Part shown: one piece after another, positions 18,478 to 30,160 of the stretch
Numbering within the stretch: the stretch's first letter is position 1
Layout: the number at the start of each line of letters is the position of its first letter
Origin: Paraburkholderia agricolaris
GTDB lineage: Bacteria; Pseudomonadota; Gammaproteobacteria; Burkholderiales; Burkholderiaceae
Direction of reading: 5' to 3'
DNA: 64,000 nucleotides
Assembly: GCF_009455635.1 (NCBI RefSeq)
Contig: NZ_QPER01000001.1
Coordinates: 434,001 to 498,000, forward strand
Notes under the pieces: model-generated
The model's database searches: none
The model's input: only the letters and a program-made list of their open reading frames with translations
Told to the model about the DNA's origin: nothing
Translations under genes and position numbers: made by a program

Positions 18478-19806
18478 GTGTTGAAGTTCTTCAATTCGCT
18501 GTTTGGCCGGGTCGTCATAGCGCTAGTGGCGGGTATTGTGATCGGCGCCGTGTTTCCGCATTTCGCCCAATCGCTGCGCCCGCTCGGCGATGGCTTTCTC
18601 AAGCTGATCAAGATGGTGATCGGCCCGATCGTCTTCTGCGTGGTGGTGAGCGGCATGGCGCATGCCGGCGATCTGCGTAAAGTCGGCCGCGTCGGCCTGA
18701 AGGCGGTGGTCTATTTCGAGGCCATGACGACGATTGCGCTCGTGATCGGCGCGGTGCTGGCCTACGCAACGCGGCCCGGCGTCGGCATGAACATCAACCT
18801 GCACTCGCTCGACCCCGCATCGCTCGCGACCTACACCGAGAACGCCAAGAGCCTGAAAGACACAGCCGGCTTTCTGCTGAAGATCATCCCCGACACGGCG
18901 ATCAACGCATTCGCGACTGGCGACATCCTGCAAATCCTTGTTTTTTCCGTGCTGTTCGGCTCGGCGCTGTCGCTGCTCGGCAATAAGGCGCAACGCGTGA
19001 GCAGCCTGATCGACGAGCTTTCGCAGGTGTTCTTCCGCGTGATGGGTTTCATCATCAAGCTCGCGCCGCTCGGCGTGCTCGGTGCGATTGCGTTCACGAC
19101 CGGCACGTACGGGGTCGAGTCGCTCAAGCAACTCGGCATGCTCGTGGTGGTGTTCTACGCGAGCTGCATTGTGTTCGTGGTGGTTGTGCTGGGCGTGGTG
19201 ATGCGCCTGGCAGGCTTCAGCATCTTCAAGCTGATCCGCTATCTGCGCGAAGAGCTTTCCATCGTGCTCGGCACGGCTTCTTCAGACGCCGTGCTGCCGC
19301 AGATCATGCGCAAGCTCGAATGGATGGGCGTCAAGGATTCGACCGTCGGGCTGGTCATTCCGACCGGCTACTCCTTCAATCTCGACGGCTTCTCCATCTA
19401 TCTGACCCTTGCGGTGATTTTCATCGCACAGGCGACCAATACGCCGCTGTCGCTGCACGATCTGATTGTGGTGGTGCTGGTGTCGCTGGTGACGTCGAAG
19501 GGCGCGCACGGCATTCCCGGCTCGGCCATCGTGATTCTGGCTGCGACGCTGTCCGCGATTCCGGCGATTCCCGTGCTTGGCCTCGTGCTGATTCTGCCGG
19601 TCGACTGGTTTGTGGGCATTGCCCGCGCGCTGACCAACCTGATCGGCAACTGCGTGGCAACCGTGGTGGTCGCCGTGTGGGAAAACGACATCGACCGGGC
19701 GCGCGCCCATCGTGTGCTGAATCGCGACGAAGCACTGCGCTACGTGCCCGCTGGCGATGATGCCGGCGCCGAGCCCGCGGCCGGCGACCATGTGCCGGCA
19801 GTCTGA
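18478..19806 (+). CDS. dctA: DctA-type C4-dicarboxylate/proton symporter (DAACS family)
   Basis: Inner-membrane carrier of 442 residues. Family features: KMVIGPIVFCVVVSGMAH near residue 48, serine-rich LGTASSDAVLPQ near residue 265, TGYSFNLDGFSIYLTLAVIFIAQA, and LVTSKGAHGIPGSA. The start is GTG 18478 with AGGAGG five bases before it; the ATG at 18454 lacks a ribosome site. It is transcribed with allantoicase and ureidoglycolate lyase genes under a divergent FCD regulator. It may therefore import a purine-breakdown acid or a related dicarboxylate instead of only succinate or malate. That substrate idea is inference. Confidence 0.88.
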   Translation: MLKFFNSLFGRVVIALVAGIVIGAVFPHFAQSLRPLGDGFLKLIKMVIGPIVFCVVVSGMAHAGDLRKVGRVGLKAVVYFEAMTTIALVIGAVLAYATRPGVGMNINLHSLDPASLATYTENAKSLKDTAGFLLKIIPDTAINAFATGDILQILVFSVLFGSALSLLGNKAQRVSSLIDELSQVFFRVMGFIIKLAPLGVLGAIAFTTGTYGVESLKQLGMLVVVFYASCIVFVVVVLGVVMRLAGFSIFKLIRYLREELSIVLGTASSDAVLPQIMRKLEWMGVKDSTVGLVIPTGYSFNLDGFSIYLTLAVIFIAQATNTPLSLHDLIVVVLVSLVTSKGAHGIPGSAIVILAATLSAIPAIPVLGLVLILPVDWFVGIARALTNLIGNCVATVVVAVWENDIDRARAHRVLNRDEALRYVPAGDDAGAEPAAGDHVPAV

Positions 19807-19881
19807 CGCGGCTTAACCCCGTCACACAGCGGCCAGCTTGACAGTTATTCCACAGCGCGCCGACGCAGCGCGCGTTCTGCT

Positions 19882-19906
19882 CCGGCGGATGCTCTGACTC
19901 CGCCGG
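19882..19906 (+). other. hairpin between dctA and alc
   Basis: CCGGCGGA pairs perfectly with TCCGCCGG around a nine-base loop, 33 bases before the alc ATG. It is followed by a mixed C/T stretch, so termination would be weak. It may adjust expression between the carrier and the enzymes. Confidence 0.4.
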
Positions 19907-19938
19907 TTCCCCTTACTTTTCGTCGCCTGACTGAGACT

Positions 19939-20949
19939 ATGGCTAATCCGATCCTCGACCCCAACGCTCCTGCTTTCACCCGTCGCTACATGAACCTCGC
20001 CGACCCGCGGCTGGGCGCGAAGGCGCTCTACGCGAGCGACGAATTCTTCGCGCCGAAAGAACGCATGCTCGAGCCGCAGCCGGCAGTGTTCATTCCCGGC
20101 AAGTACGACGATCACGGCAAATGGATGGACGGCTGGGAAACCCGTCGCAAGCGCACCACCGGCCACGACTATTGCGTGATCCGGCTCGCGCGCCCGGGCG
20201 TCGTGCACGGTGTCGACCTGGACACGAGCCACTTCACCGGCAATTTCCCGCCGGCCGCGTCGATCGACGCGTGCTATGTGGACGGCGAAGTCCCGCCCGA
20301 CAACGCCGACTGGCAATCGCTCGTGCCTGCCACCACGCTGCAGGGCAACACCCACCATTACGTCGACGTGAACGACGCCCGCGCTTTTACGCATCTGCGC
20401 GTGAATCTGTATCCGGACGGCGGTCTCGCTCGTCTGCGTGTGTATGGCCAACCGAAGCGCGACTGGGAGCGCGTCGAACGCGGCACGTTGCTGGACCTCG
20501 CCGCGATCGAAAACGGCGCGTACCTGGTTGCTGCGAATAATCAGCATTTCGGGCCGGCCTCGCAGATGCTGATGCCGGGCCGCGGCGTCAATATGGGCGA
20601 CGGCTGGGAAACGCGCCGCCGTCGGGAGCCGGGCAACGACTGGGCGATTGTCGCGCTGGCGCGGCCGGGCGTGATTCACAAGATCGAAGTGGACACGGCG
20701 CACTTCAAGGGTAATTACCCCGATCGCTGCTCGCTGCAGGCGGCCTCCGTAACGGGCGGCACCGACGACTCACTGATCACGCAGGCGATGTTCTGGCCGG
20801 TGCTGATCGGCGAACAGAAGTTGCAGATGGACCACGTGCATACATTCGCGGACGGCATCGCATCCCTTGGACCGGTGACGCACGTGCGTTTCAATATCTT
20901 CCCCGACGGCGGCGCGTCGCGCCTGCGCTTGTGGGGCGAGATCGCGTAA
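19939..20949 (+). CDS. alc: allantoicase
   Basis: Hydrolyses allantoate to ureidoglycolate and urea in purine catabolism. The 336 residues contain the two tandem homologous halves typical of the family. Each carries GWETRR (near residues 65 and 220), followed by LARPGV and then D(T/L)xHFxGN. Length matches the family. It lies directly upstream of ureidoglycolate lyase and downstream of dctA, all on the forward strand. Confidence 0.94.
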   Translation: MANPILDPNAPAFTRRYMNLADPRLGAKALYASDEFFAPKERMLEPQPAVFIPGKYDDHGKWMDGWETRRKRTTGHDYCVIRLARPGVVHGVDLDTSHFTGNFPPAASIDACYVDGEVPPDNADWQSLVPATTLQGNTHHYVDVNDARAFTHLRVNLYPDGGLARLRVYGQPKRDWERVERGTLLDLAAIENGAYLVAANNQHFGPASQMLMPGRGVNMGDGWETRRRREPGNDWAIVALARPGVIHKIEVDTAHFKGNYPDRCSLQAASVTGGTDDSLITQAMFWPVLIGEQKLQMDHVHTFADGIASLGPVTHVRFNIFPDGGASRLRLWGEIA

Positions 20950-20962
20950 CGGAGTCGCGCCG

Positions 20963-21475
20963 ATGAAGACCTTACATGTGGAACGGCTGACGCGCGCGGC
21001 TTTCGCGCTGTTTGGCGACGTCATCGAACTGGACGGCGCGCGCCATTTTCCGATCAACGGCGGCACGACCGAGCGCTATCACGACCTCGCGAATGTCGAC
21101 GTAACGGACAATGGCGGCCGGCCGCTGATCAATCTGTTTCGCGCGCAGCCTCGCGAGTTGCCGATCGAAATCGCCATGATGGAACGGCATCCACTGGGCA
21201 GTCAGGCTTTCGTTCCCTTAACGGCTCGCCGCTATCTGGTGGTCGTCGCGCCGGCCGGCGAACTGGATCCGGCGCGCATGCGGGCGTTCTGGAGCGACGG
21301 CTGGCAGGGCGTGAACTATGCCAAAGGCGTTTGGCATCACCCGCTGCTCGCACTCGATCAGGTGAGCGATTTTGTGGTGGTGGATCGTGGTGGCGAGCAG
21401 CCCAACTGCGACGAATTGCCGTTGGCCGAGCCATGGCGGCTGCTGTTTGAAGCGAGCGCTGAGTTGGTCGATTGA
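20963..21475 (+). CDS. allA: ureidoglycolate lyase
   Basis: Cleaves ureidoglycolate to glyoxylate and urea. Cupin-like protein of 170 residues with [10 protein letters not shown] at the start, [28 protein letters not shown] and the conserved [16 protein letters not shown] near residue 115. It starts 13 bases after alc with GGAG nearby. Together alc and allA give glyoxylate plus two urea from allantoate. Allantoinase and urease are not in the window. Confidence 0.94.
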   Translation: MKTLHVERLTRAAFALFGDVIELDGARHFPINGGTTERYHDLANVDVTDNGGRPLINLFRAQPRELPIEIAMMERHPLGSQAFVPLTARRYLVVVAPAGELDPARMRAFWSDGWQGVNYAKGVWHHPLLALDQVSDFVVVDRGGEQPNCDELPLAEPWRLLFEASAELVD

Positions 21476-21574
21476 ACTGGGACCAGGTTGGCGTCGCAAC
21501 GCGGCGGCCATGCCGGTCATGTGGGGCATGCCACAAGGCACGAGCCTCTCCGTGCGGCCGCAGAGCCGCACACG

Positions 21575-21612
21575 CAAAAAACCCGGCTGATTTTCATCGG
21601 CCGGGTTTTTTC
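21575..21612. terminator. bidirectional terminator between allA and fur
   Basis: AAAAAACCCGGCTGAT pairs with ATCGGCCGGGTTTTTT (one G-T wobble) around TTTC, with an A-tract on one side and a T-tract on the other. It can end both converging operons. Confidence 0.88.
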
Positions 21613-21676
21613 TTTCTTCTTTCGTTACCCACCGTGCCGCGAACCCCGACGCGGCCGACATCGCACTAATCCAGCT

Positions 21677-22105
21677 TCAGTGCTTGCGATGTGGGCAATT
21701 TTCCTTGGTGCACGCGCCGTACAGCGCCAGCGCATGCTCCTGCAGCTTGAAGCCGCGTTCCTTTGCGATGGACTGCTGGCGGCTCTCGATCTCGGAGTCG
21801 AAAAACTCTTCGACGAGCCCGCAATCGAGGCAGACGAGGTGGTCGTGATGCGACCCTTCGTTCAATTCGAACACCGCCTTACCCGACTCGAAATTGCTGC
21901 GCGAGAGCAGGCCGGCCTGCTCGAACTGCGTCAGCACGCGATATACGGTGGCAAGACCGATATCGAGTTCTTCGTGCAGAAGGTTACGGTAGACGTCTTC
22001 TGCGGTCAGGTGGCGTACCGGGCTATGCTGAAAAATCTCAAGGATTTTGAGGCGCGGAAGGGTCGCCTTGAGCCCGATATTCTTGAGATCGGTTGGATTG
22101 GTCAT
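21677..22105 (-). CDS. fur: ferric uptake regulator Fur
   Basis: Iron-responsive repressor of 142 residues. N-terminal winged helix: [14 protein letters not shown] and [25 protein letters not shown]. Metal-binding region: [19 protein letters not shown] with the first CxxC. The C-terminal CTKENCPH supplies further cysteines. Length and motif order are normal. It is divergent from bamE/omlA, an arrangement typical of Burkholderia. Confidence 0.97.
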   Translation of the reverse strand: MTNPTDLKNIGLKATLPRLKILEIFQHSPVRHLTAEDVYRNLLHEELDIGLATVYRVLTQFEQAGLLSRSNFESGKAVFELNEGSHHDHLVCLDCGLVEEFFDSEIESRQQSIAKERGFKLQEHALALYGACTKENCPHRKH

Positions 22106-22224
22106 GACAAGGGATCCCTAGAGTACAATGCTGGGCTCTCATAGTAATGTGTTTTTGCCGTTCTGGTCATCTTCGATGGAATGAAACTCGCGCGGCTCGT
22201 CAGCGGGCCCGCACGGTGAGTGAA

Positions 22225-23115
22225 ATGATTTCAAAATCTCAATTGATCTACCGGGGGAGCCGCATGCGGGGTACCTTGATCGCTGTTGCGACTGTCGCGG
22301 TTCTTGCCGGATGTTCCACCTACGACAGCCTGACGCAGCGCGTTGCCCAGAGTATTACGCCGTACCGTATTACGGTGGTGCAAGGCAATTTCGTTTCGAA
22401 GGAAGCAGCTGCACAGATGCAGGTCGGCATGTCGCGCGCCCAGGTGAAGCAGTTGCTCGGCACGCCGCTCCTGACCGACATGTTCCACGCGGACCGCTGG
22501 GACTACGTGTTCTATTTCAAACGCGGCTCGACTAACGTCGTGCAACAGCGTGACTTCGTGATCCTGTTCTCGGGTGACCGCGTCGCCAGCTGGACGGGTG
22601 GCGAAGATCTGCCTTCCAACCTCGAGTTGCTGGCTGAAATCGACGGCGACAAGCTCGGCAAGAAGAAGGCCGCCGTGCCGAACGTGGCAAGCGCAGCCAC
22701 TGGCGCCAGCGCGCCGGTGGCTGCTGCGGCGTCCGTGGACACCACGCGTTCGCCTTCCGTCGACGCCGCCGCGGCCGCTGCGGCCCTGCCGTCAACGGAC
22801 GCCAACGCCGAAGCCGCGCAGGCCGCCAATCGACTGACCAATGCGGTGCAGACGCCGTCGAATGCGCAGCCGTCCGTGCGCTCGGCCGTGCCGACCGCCA
22901 ACGGGGGCGGTATTCCGTCGCAAGGCCCGACGGCTGCCGGGCAGCCGCAGTTCCAGTTCCACCGTCCGCCGCCGCCGCAGGTTCAGGGCGCGCAGGACAA
23001 TCCGGTGGGACCAACAGGCTCGCAAAACGGCAGTGGCGGCCCGACGTTGAACGCACCGCTGACTGCTTCGCCTGCTTCGCCTGCTTCTCCCGCGTCTTCG
23101 GGAACAGGCAACTAA
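22225..23115 (+). CDS. bamE: outer-membrane lipoprotein BamE/OmlA with long low-complexity C-terminus
   Basis: Accessory lipoprotein of the BAM outer-membrane protein assembly complex. The signal peptide ends in the lipobox LAGC. The BamE domain follows with [48 protein letters not shown] and [20 protein letters not shown]. coli BamE is about 113 residues; here 296 residues include an Ala/Pro/Ser/Gln-rich tail of about 150 residues. The tail ends in three imperfect nine-base repeats coding Ala-Ser-Pro. ATG 22264 (MRGTLIAV) has a strong GGGGGAG just upstream and may be the true start; 22225 gives a longer signal region. Confidence 0.9.
   Translation: MISKSQLIYRGSRMRGTLIAVATVAVLAGCSTYDSLTQRVAQSITPYRITVVQGNFVSKEAAAQMQVGMSRAQVKQLLGTPLLTDMFHADRWDYVFYFKRGSTNVVQQRDFVILFSGDRVASWTGGEDLPSNLELLAEIDGDKLGKKKAAVPNVASAATGASAPVAAAASVDTTRSPSVDAAAAAAALPSTDANAEAAQAANRLTNAVQTPSNAQPSVRSAVPTANGGGIPSQGPTAAGQPQFQFHRPPPPQVQGAQDNPVGPTGSQNGSGGPTLNAPLTASPASPASPASSGTGN
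23065..23091 (+). repeat. three imperfect 9-base tandem repeats in the bamE tail
   Basis: GCTTCGCCT occurs twice in tandem, followed by GCTTCTCCC. Each unit codes Ala-Ser-Pro in frame. Unit number could vary by slippage without a frameshift. Confidence 0.8.
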
Positions 23116-23124
23116 TCGCGCTGT

Positions 23125-23145
23125 CCGTGTCTTAATAAGACACGG
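23125..23145. other. 9-bp hairpin between bamE and dapB
   Basis: CCGTGTCTT pairs perfectly with AAGACACGG around AAT. There is no U-run after it, so it looks like a 3'-end stabiliser or Rho-dependent region, not an intrinsic terminator. Confidence 0.45.
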
Positions 23146-23317
23146 CGAGAACGTTGTGCAGGCGTCACGTATGGGCAACACGCCGTGCGTGGCGGCTTTC
23201 AGGCATTCTGCTGTTTCAGTCTCAGTCAGTGCGGCGCCAGGGCGTGCTGTCCGCCGCCGCTTTTGCCCGCAATTGTCGGAATTTGCCGGGTTTTACCCCT
23301 TTCGAACCCTCGTAGCC

Positions 23318-24115
23318 ATGAAAATTGCCATTGCTGGCGCATCGGGCCGTATGGGCCGGATGCTCATCGAAACCGTCCTCAACGATTCCGGCGCGACGCT
23401 GTCCGGCGCGCTCGACCGTGCGGGCTCCCCGCAACTTGGTCAGGACGCCGGCGCGTTTCTCGGCAAACAGACCGGCGTGCTGCTGACGGACGATGTCGAA
23501 CGCGTGTTCGCCGAATCCGACTACCTGATCGACTTCACGCGTCCCGAAGGCACGCTGATGCATCTGGAAGCCGCGCAGCGCCACAACGTCAAAATGGTGA
23601 TCGGCACCACCGGTTTCGACAACGAGCAGAAAGCGCAACTGCGCGCCGCGGCGGACAAGATCGCGATCATGTTTGCGTCGAACATGAGCGTGGGCGTCAA
23701 CGTTACGCTCAAGCTGCTCGAGTACGCCGCAAAGCATTTCGCGACTGGCTACGACATCGAAATCATCGAGGCCCATCACCGTCACAAGGTCGACGCACCG
23801 TCCGGCACGGCGCTGACCATGGGCGAAGTGATCGCTCATGCGCTCGGCCGCAATCTCGATGAGTGCGCGGTCTATAGCCGCGAAGGCGTGACCGGCGAAC
23901 GCGATCCGTCCACGATCGGCTTTTCGGCGATTCGCGGCGGCGACATTGTCGGCGACCATACGGTGCTGTTTGCCGGTATCGGCGAGCGCATCGAAATCAC
24001 GCACAAATCGGCGAGCCGCCTGTCGTATGCGCAAGGCGCGCTTCGTGCGGTACGTTTCCTCGAAGGCCACAAAAACGGCTTCTTCGACATGCAGGACGTG
24101 CTCGGCCTGCGCTGA
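23318..24115 (+). CDS. dapB: 4-hydroxy-tetrahydrodipicolinate reductase
   Basis: Lysine/diaminopimelate pathway enzyme of 265 residues using NAD(P)H. The nucleotide-binding motif is GASGRMGR at residues 7-14. [11 protein letters not shown] and ASNMSVGVN follow. The active-site region is [19 protein letters not shown] with the catalytic His pair and Lys. The frame is open to 23156, but [10 protein letters not shown] at 23318 is the family N-terminus. Confidence 0.96.
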   Translation: MKIAIAGASGRMGRMLIETVLNDSGATLSGALDRAGSPQLGQDAGAFLGKQTGVLLTDDVERVFAESDYLIDFTRPEGTLMHLEAAQRHNVKMVIGTTGFDNEQKAQLRAAADKIAIMFASNMSVGVNVTLKLLEYAAKHFATGYDIEIIEAHHRHKVDAPSGTALTMGEVIAHALGRNLDECAVYSREGVTGERDPSTIGFSAIRGGDIVGDHTVLFAGIGERIEITHKSASRLSYAQGALRAVRFLEGHKNGFFDMQDVLGLR

Positions 24116-24132
24116 GCGTGTCATGAGGCCAC

Positions 24133-24162
24133 GGGGCCGGTTACGGCCCCGATCGCTCTTTT
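24133..24162 (+). terminator. weak terminator after dapB
   Basis: GGGGCCG pairs perfectly with CGGCCCC around GTTA, followed after seven bases by TCTTTT. The distance to the T-run makes it a weak intrinsic terminator. Confidence 0.5.
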
Positions 24163-24200
24163 GCAGCACCCCTGTAATCACTTTCCATCGGCGAGATCAG

Positions 24201-24929
24201 ATGACAGGCAGCAGCGGCATCCTCCATTACCTGGAAACCAGCGACGCAATCACGCATGGCGTCGCGTATGTGCTGCTGGCTATGTCGATTGCGAGCTGGT
24301 GCTTTCTGATTGTCAAAAGCTGGATCCTCACACGCGCGAAACGCCAGGCCACCCCGGCCATCACGCAGTTCTGGCAGGCACCCACATTGGCCGAAGGCGT
24401 TGCCGCACTGAAGCGCGTGGACCGCGAGCGCGTTTTCACGCCGCTTGCCGAGACTGCGTTGCATGCAGCCGAAGTGGACATTCCCGGTGCGCTGCTCGCT
24501 CGCGTCGAACGCGGCGAGCGGGTGCTGCGGGCGCTGCGTCAGGCGCTCAACGTGTCGCAGCGGCGGCTCGAGTTCGGCCAGGTGCTGCTGGCTTCGGTGG
24601 GCAGCACGGCGCCCTTCGTTGGCCTGCTCGGCACGGTTTGGGGCATCTATCACGCGCTCGGCAGCATTGCGGCGAGCGGGCAGGCGCAGATCGAGAACGT
24701 CGCCGGACCGGTCGGCGAGGCGCTGATCATGACGGCCTTCGGCCTCGTGGTCGCGATTCCGGCGGTGCTTGCCTATAACGTGCTGGGGCGGATGGTGCGG
24801 CAGTTGTCGGAAGAACTCGACGGCTTCGCGCACGATCTGCACGCCTATGTGTGCGCGCCGGCGGATCAACCCCGGCCCCAATCCCCGGCGCAGCAAGCTC
24901 AGGCTTGGACTCCCGAGGCGCAGCGCTGA
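24201..24929 (+). CDS. exbB: MotA/TolQ/ExbB-type proton channel protein
   Basis: Inner-membrane protein of 242 residues that, with its ExbD/TolR partner, uses the proton motive force to energise outer-membrane transport or maintenance. Three membrane segments are visible: one near residues 15-38, the conserved VGSTAPFVGLLGTVWGIYHAL near residue 133, and ALIMTAFGLVVAIPAVLAYN near residue 175. ATG 24201 gives the normal length; the frame is open further upstream. No tonB or tolA gene is adjacent, so its outer-membrane partner is not defined. Confidence 0.85.
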   Translation: MTGSSGILHYLETSDAITHGVAYVLLAMSIASWCFLIVKSWILTRAKRQATPAITQFWQAPTLAEGVAALKRVDRERVFTPLAETALHAAEVDIPGALLARVERGERVLRALRQALNVSQRRLEFGQVLLASVGSTAPFVGLLGTVWGIYHALGSIAASGQAQIENVAGPVGEALIMTAFGLVVAIPAVLAYNVLGRMVRQLSEELDGFAHDLHAYVCAPADQPRPQSPAQQAQAWTPEAQR

Positions 24930-24953
24930 GACCGGACGACGGAAGGAGGCGAC

Positions 24954-25391
24954 ATGGCATTCGGCGGACTCGAGAAAAAGCAGACGGCCGCGCCGATGGC
25001 CGAGATCAACATGACGCCGTTAATCGACGTGATGCTGGTGTTGCTGGTGATTTTCATCATTACCGCGCCTTTATTCACGCACGCGATCCGGCTCGATTTG
25101 CCTAAAGTCGCGGCGGCGCCCGCGCGGCAAACGCCGCAAACCATTTCTCTTTCAATCGATGCCGCCGGCAAGCTGTACTGGAACGGCACCGTCATTACGC
25201 TGCAGCAGATGCGCGCGCGCTTCGTTGAGGCAGGCAAAGCGGGGCAGGCCGACCAGCCGGAAATCCAGCTGCGCGCCGAGCGCTCCACGCGCTACGAGGT
25301 GATCGCGCAGGTGATGGGCGCGGCGCAACAGGCCGGGCTCGAGCGGATCGGTTTCGTGACGGACCCGCCGCCACCGGGCGCGAAGCCATAG
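24954..25391 (+). CDS. exbD: ExbD/TolR-type energy-transducing protein
   Basis: Partner of the preceding ExbB-like protein, 145 residues. A short cytoplasmic start with AEINMTPLIDVMLVLLVIFIITAPL contains the single membrane helix and the conserved functional Asp (LIDVML, near residue 24). A periplasmic domain follows, with SIDAAGKLYWNG and LRAERSTRYEVIAQVMGAAQQAGLERIGFVT. GGAAGGAGG lies just before the ATG. Co-transcribed with exbB (24-base gap). Confidence 0.9.
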   Translation: MAFGGLEKKQTAAPMAEINMTPLIDVMLVLLVIFIITAPLFTHAIRLDLPKVAAAPARQTPQTISLSIDAAGKLYWNGTVITLQQMRARFVEAGKAGQADQPEIQLRAERSTRYEVIAQVMGAAQQAGLERIGFVTDPPPPGAKP

Positions 25392-28172
<2,781 letters not shown>

Positions 28173-28212
28173 AGCCCTTTGACAGTTTGACAGCCCACCG
28201 GGACATGACAGC

Positions 28213-28246
28213 AGACAAGCGCCGCCGCCTGCGGCAGTGCTTGTCT
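28213..28246. other. long hairpin between leuS and lptE
   Basis: AGACAAGC pairs with GCTTGTCT, with an inner GCCGC/GCGGC stem. It is followed by CTCGCTG, without a U-run. It sits in the leader of lptE and could affect message stability. Confidence 0.4.
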
Positions 28247-28281
28247 CTCGCTGCGGAATCTACTGCGAACCAGGAGCCAAT

Positions 28282-28833
28282 GTGACTCGCAGATCGTTAT
28301 TGACGCTGGTGTGCAGCGTGCTGATGTTGTCCGCCTGCGGCTTCCAGCTGCGCGGCCAGCAGGACTACGCATTCAAACGACTCTATATCTCCGGCGGTTC
28401 GGCAGCGGCCGGCGCGCGGCTGACCCGCATCGTGCAGGGCGGCAGCGACACGGTGGTGGTCAGTTCCGTCGCGAATGCCGACGCAACCTTGCAGATCACC
28501 GAAGGGCGCGCCGTCAATTCGCTCACGCTGAATTCGCTCGGTGTCGTCGAAGAGTATGCGATGAATCTCTCGATGACCTACACGCTGGTCGGCAAGGACG
28601 GGACCGTGCTGATTCCGCCGAGTGTGATTGCGCTGAACCGTGCAATGACCTACAGCGACCAGTACTCGCAGGCCAAGGCCGCCGAAGCCGATATTCTGTT
28701 CGCGGACATGGAGAACGACGCGATCGACCAGCTCACGCGCCGTCTGTCGCTGGTGCGCTCGCTGCATCCGGCGCCGGGTCAGCAGGTGCCGGCAGTTGCG
28801 CCGCGCGCGCCGTTGCCGCCGCCGCCGTTGTGA
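28282..28833 (+). CDS. lptE: LPS-assembly lipoprotein LptE
   Basis: Outer-membrane lipoprotein that plugs the LptD translocon for lipopolysaccharide export; 183 residues. The signal peptide ends in the lipobox LSAC, followed by GFQLRGQQDYAFKRLYI, typical of LptE. ITEGRAVNSLTLNSLGVVEEYAMNLSMTY and RAMTYSDQYSQAKAAEADILFADMENDAIDQL are also family-like. A proline-rich tail ends the protein. The GTG at 28282 has AGGAG five bases before it and is preferred over the ATG at 28237. Confidence 0.92.
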   Translation: MTRRSLLTLVCSVLMLSACGFQLRGQQDYAFKRLYISGGSAAAGARLTRIVQGGSDTVVVSSVANADATLQITEGRAVNSLTLNSLGVVEEYAMNLSMTYTLVGKDGTVLIPPSVIALNRAMTYSDQYSQAKAAEADILFADMENDAIDQLTRRLSLVRSLHPAPGQQVPAVAPRAPLPPPPL

Positions 28834-28882
28834 GCGTCACGCGTTCGTTTATGCACTCAATCAATCTTGCCGATCGGTAGCC

Positions 28883-30004
28883 ATGCAACTGCGACTTGAC
28901 GCGCTCGAAGCGCATCTCGCCAAGGGACTCGCTGGACTGTACGTTGTGTACGGCGACGAGCATCTGCTTGCGCAGGAAGCGTGCGACCGGATTCGCGCAA
29001 CGGCGCGCGCGGCCGGTTTTACCGATCGCTCGGTGTTCACAGTCGAGCGCGGTTTCGACTGGAGTTCGCTGCTTGGCGCGAGTCAGTCGATGTCGCTGTT
29101 CGGCGACCGTCAACTGGTCGAGTTGCGCATTCCGTCGGGCAAGCCCGGCAAAGAAGGCGCGGATGCGCTGAAGGCGCTTGCCGCCGCTGTGAATGACGAC
29201 GTGCTGACGATGATCACGCTGCCGCGGCTCGATGCGGCGACGCAAAAGTCTGCATGGTTCACCGCGCTGTCCGATGCCGGCGTAGCGCTGAAGATCGATC
29301 CGGTGGAGCGTGCGCAGTTGCCGAATTGGGTCGGTCAACGGCTCGCGGCGCAGGGCCAGCGGGTTGTGGCCGGCGAAGAAGGGCGTCGCGCGTTGGCGTT
29401 CATTGCCGAGCGGGTTGAAGGCAATCTGCTGGCGGCGCATCAGGAAATCCAGAAGCTCGGGCTGCTGTATCCGGCGGGTTCATTGAGCTTCGAACAGATT
29501 CAGGACGCGGTGCTGAACGTCGCCCGTTACGACGTTTTCAAGCTGAACGAGGCGATGCTGGCGGGTGATGTCGGCCGCTTATCGCGCATGCTCGATGGTT
29601 TGCGCGGCGAAGGCGAGGCTGCGGTGCTGGTGCTGTGGGCGGTTGTTGAAGAAGTGCGGACGCTGTTGCGGATCAAGCGCGGCGTCGCGGCGGGCAAGCC
29701 GCTTGCGATGCTGGTGCGTGAGAACCGTGTCTGGGGTCCGCGTGAGCGGCTGATTGGGCCGGCGCTGTCGCGCGTCACGGAAAGCGCGCTTGAGAAGGCG
29801 CTCGCTTTAGCCGCGCGGCTGGATCGGCAGGTGAAGGGATTGTCGGGCGGCACGCCGGGCAATCATCGCAACGATCCGCCGCCCGATCCGTGGGATGGTC
29901 TGTTTGAGCTGGCGATGACGGTGGCTTCGCCGTCCAAAGCGGCGCCCGTGCCGCCGCCGCGACCTCGTTCGGCGGCAACTGCGCCGGTGCGAAGGCCAGT
30001 CTGA
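28883..30004 (+). CDS. holA: DNA polymerase III subunit delta
   Basis: Clamp-loader subunit of 373 residues that opens the beta sliding clamp. It has the HolA N-terminal AAA+-like fold (LAGLYVVYGDEHLLAQEACDRIR), a middle region with LPNWVGQRLAAQGQ and ERVEGNLLAAHQEIQKLGLLYP, and a C-terminal oligomerisation region with DVFKLNEAMLAGDVGRLSRMLDGLRGEGEAAVLVLWAV. A Pro-rich tail follows. The frame is open from 28796 inside lptE, but MQLRLDALEAHL at 28883 is the family start. Adjacent lptE-holA is conserved in proteobacteria. Confidence 0.94.
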   Translation: MQLRLDALEAHLAKGLAGLYVVYGDEHLLAQEACDRIRATARAAGFTDRSVFTVERGFDWSSLLGASQSMSLFGDRQLVELRIPSGKPGKEGADALKALAAAVNDDVLTMITLPRLDAATQKSAWFTALSDAGVALKIDPVERAQLPNWVGQRLAAQGQRVVAGEEGRRALAFIAERVEGNLLAAHQEIQKLGLLYPAGSLSFEQIQDAVLNVARYDVFKLNEAMLAGDVGRLSRMLDGLRGEGEAAVLVLWAVVEEVRTLLRIKRGVAAGKPLAMLVRENRVWGPRERLIGPALSRVTESALEKALALAARLDRQVKGLSGGTPGNHRNDPPPDPWDGLFELAMTVASPSKAAPVPPPRPRSAATAPVRRPV

Positions 30005-30086
30005 TCTGGGCGATCGACGTCGGCGGCGCTAAGGATCTCACCTCAGCCACTCGCCCACGTGACAAGCAAAGCTCCGCCACCCGACT

Positions 30087-30092
30087 TACAAT
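30087..30092 (+). promoter_or_regulatory. candidate -10 element for proA
   Basis: TACAAT lies 69 bases before the chosen proA ATG, with no clear -35. Weak prediction. Confidence 0.3.
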
Positions 30093-30160
30093 CGTTTCAT
30101 CTTTTTGCTAATTCTGCCTGTCCGCTGCACTTCGATGTGCGCGGCATCATGAGAATCACC

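Noticed and set aside
28213..28246. Hairpin after leuS as an intrinsic terminator
   Set aside because: No U-run follows; kept only as a structural element.
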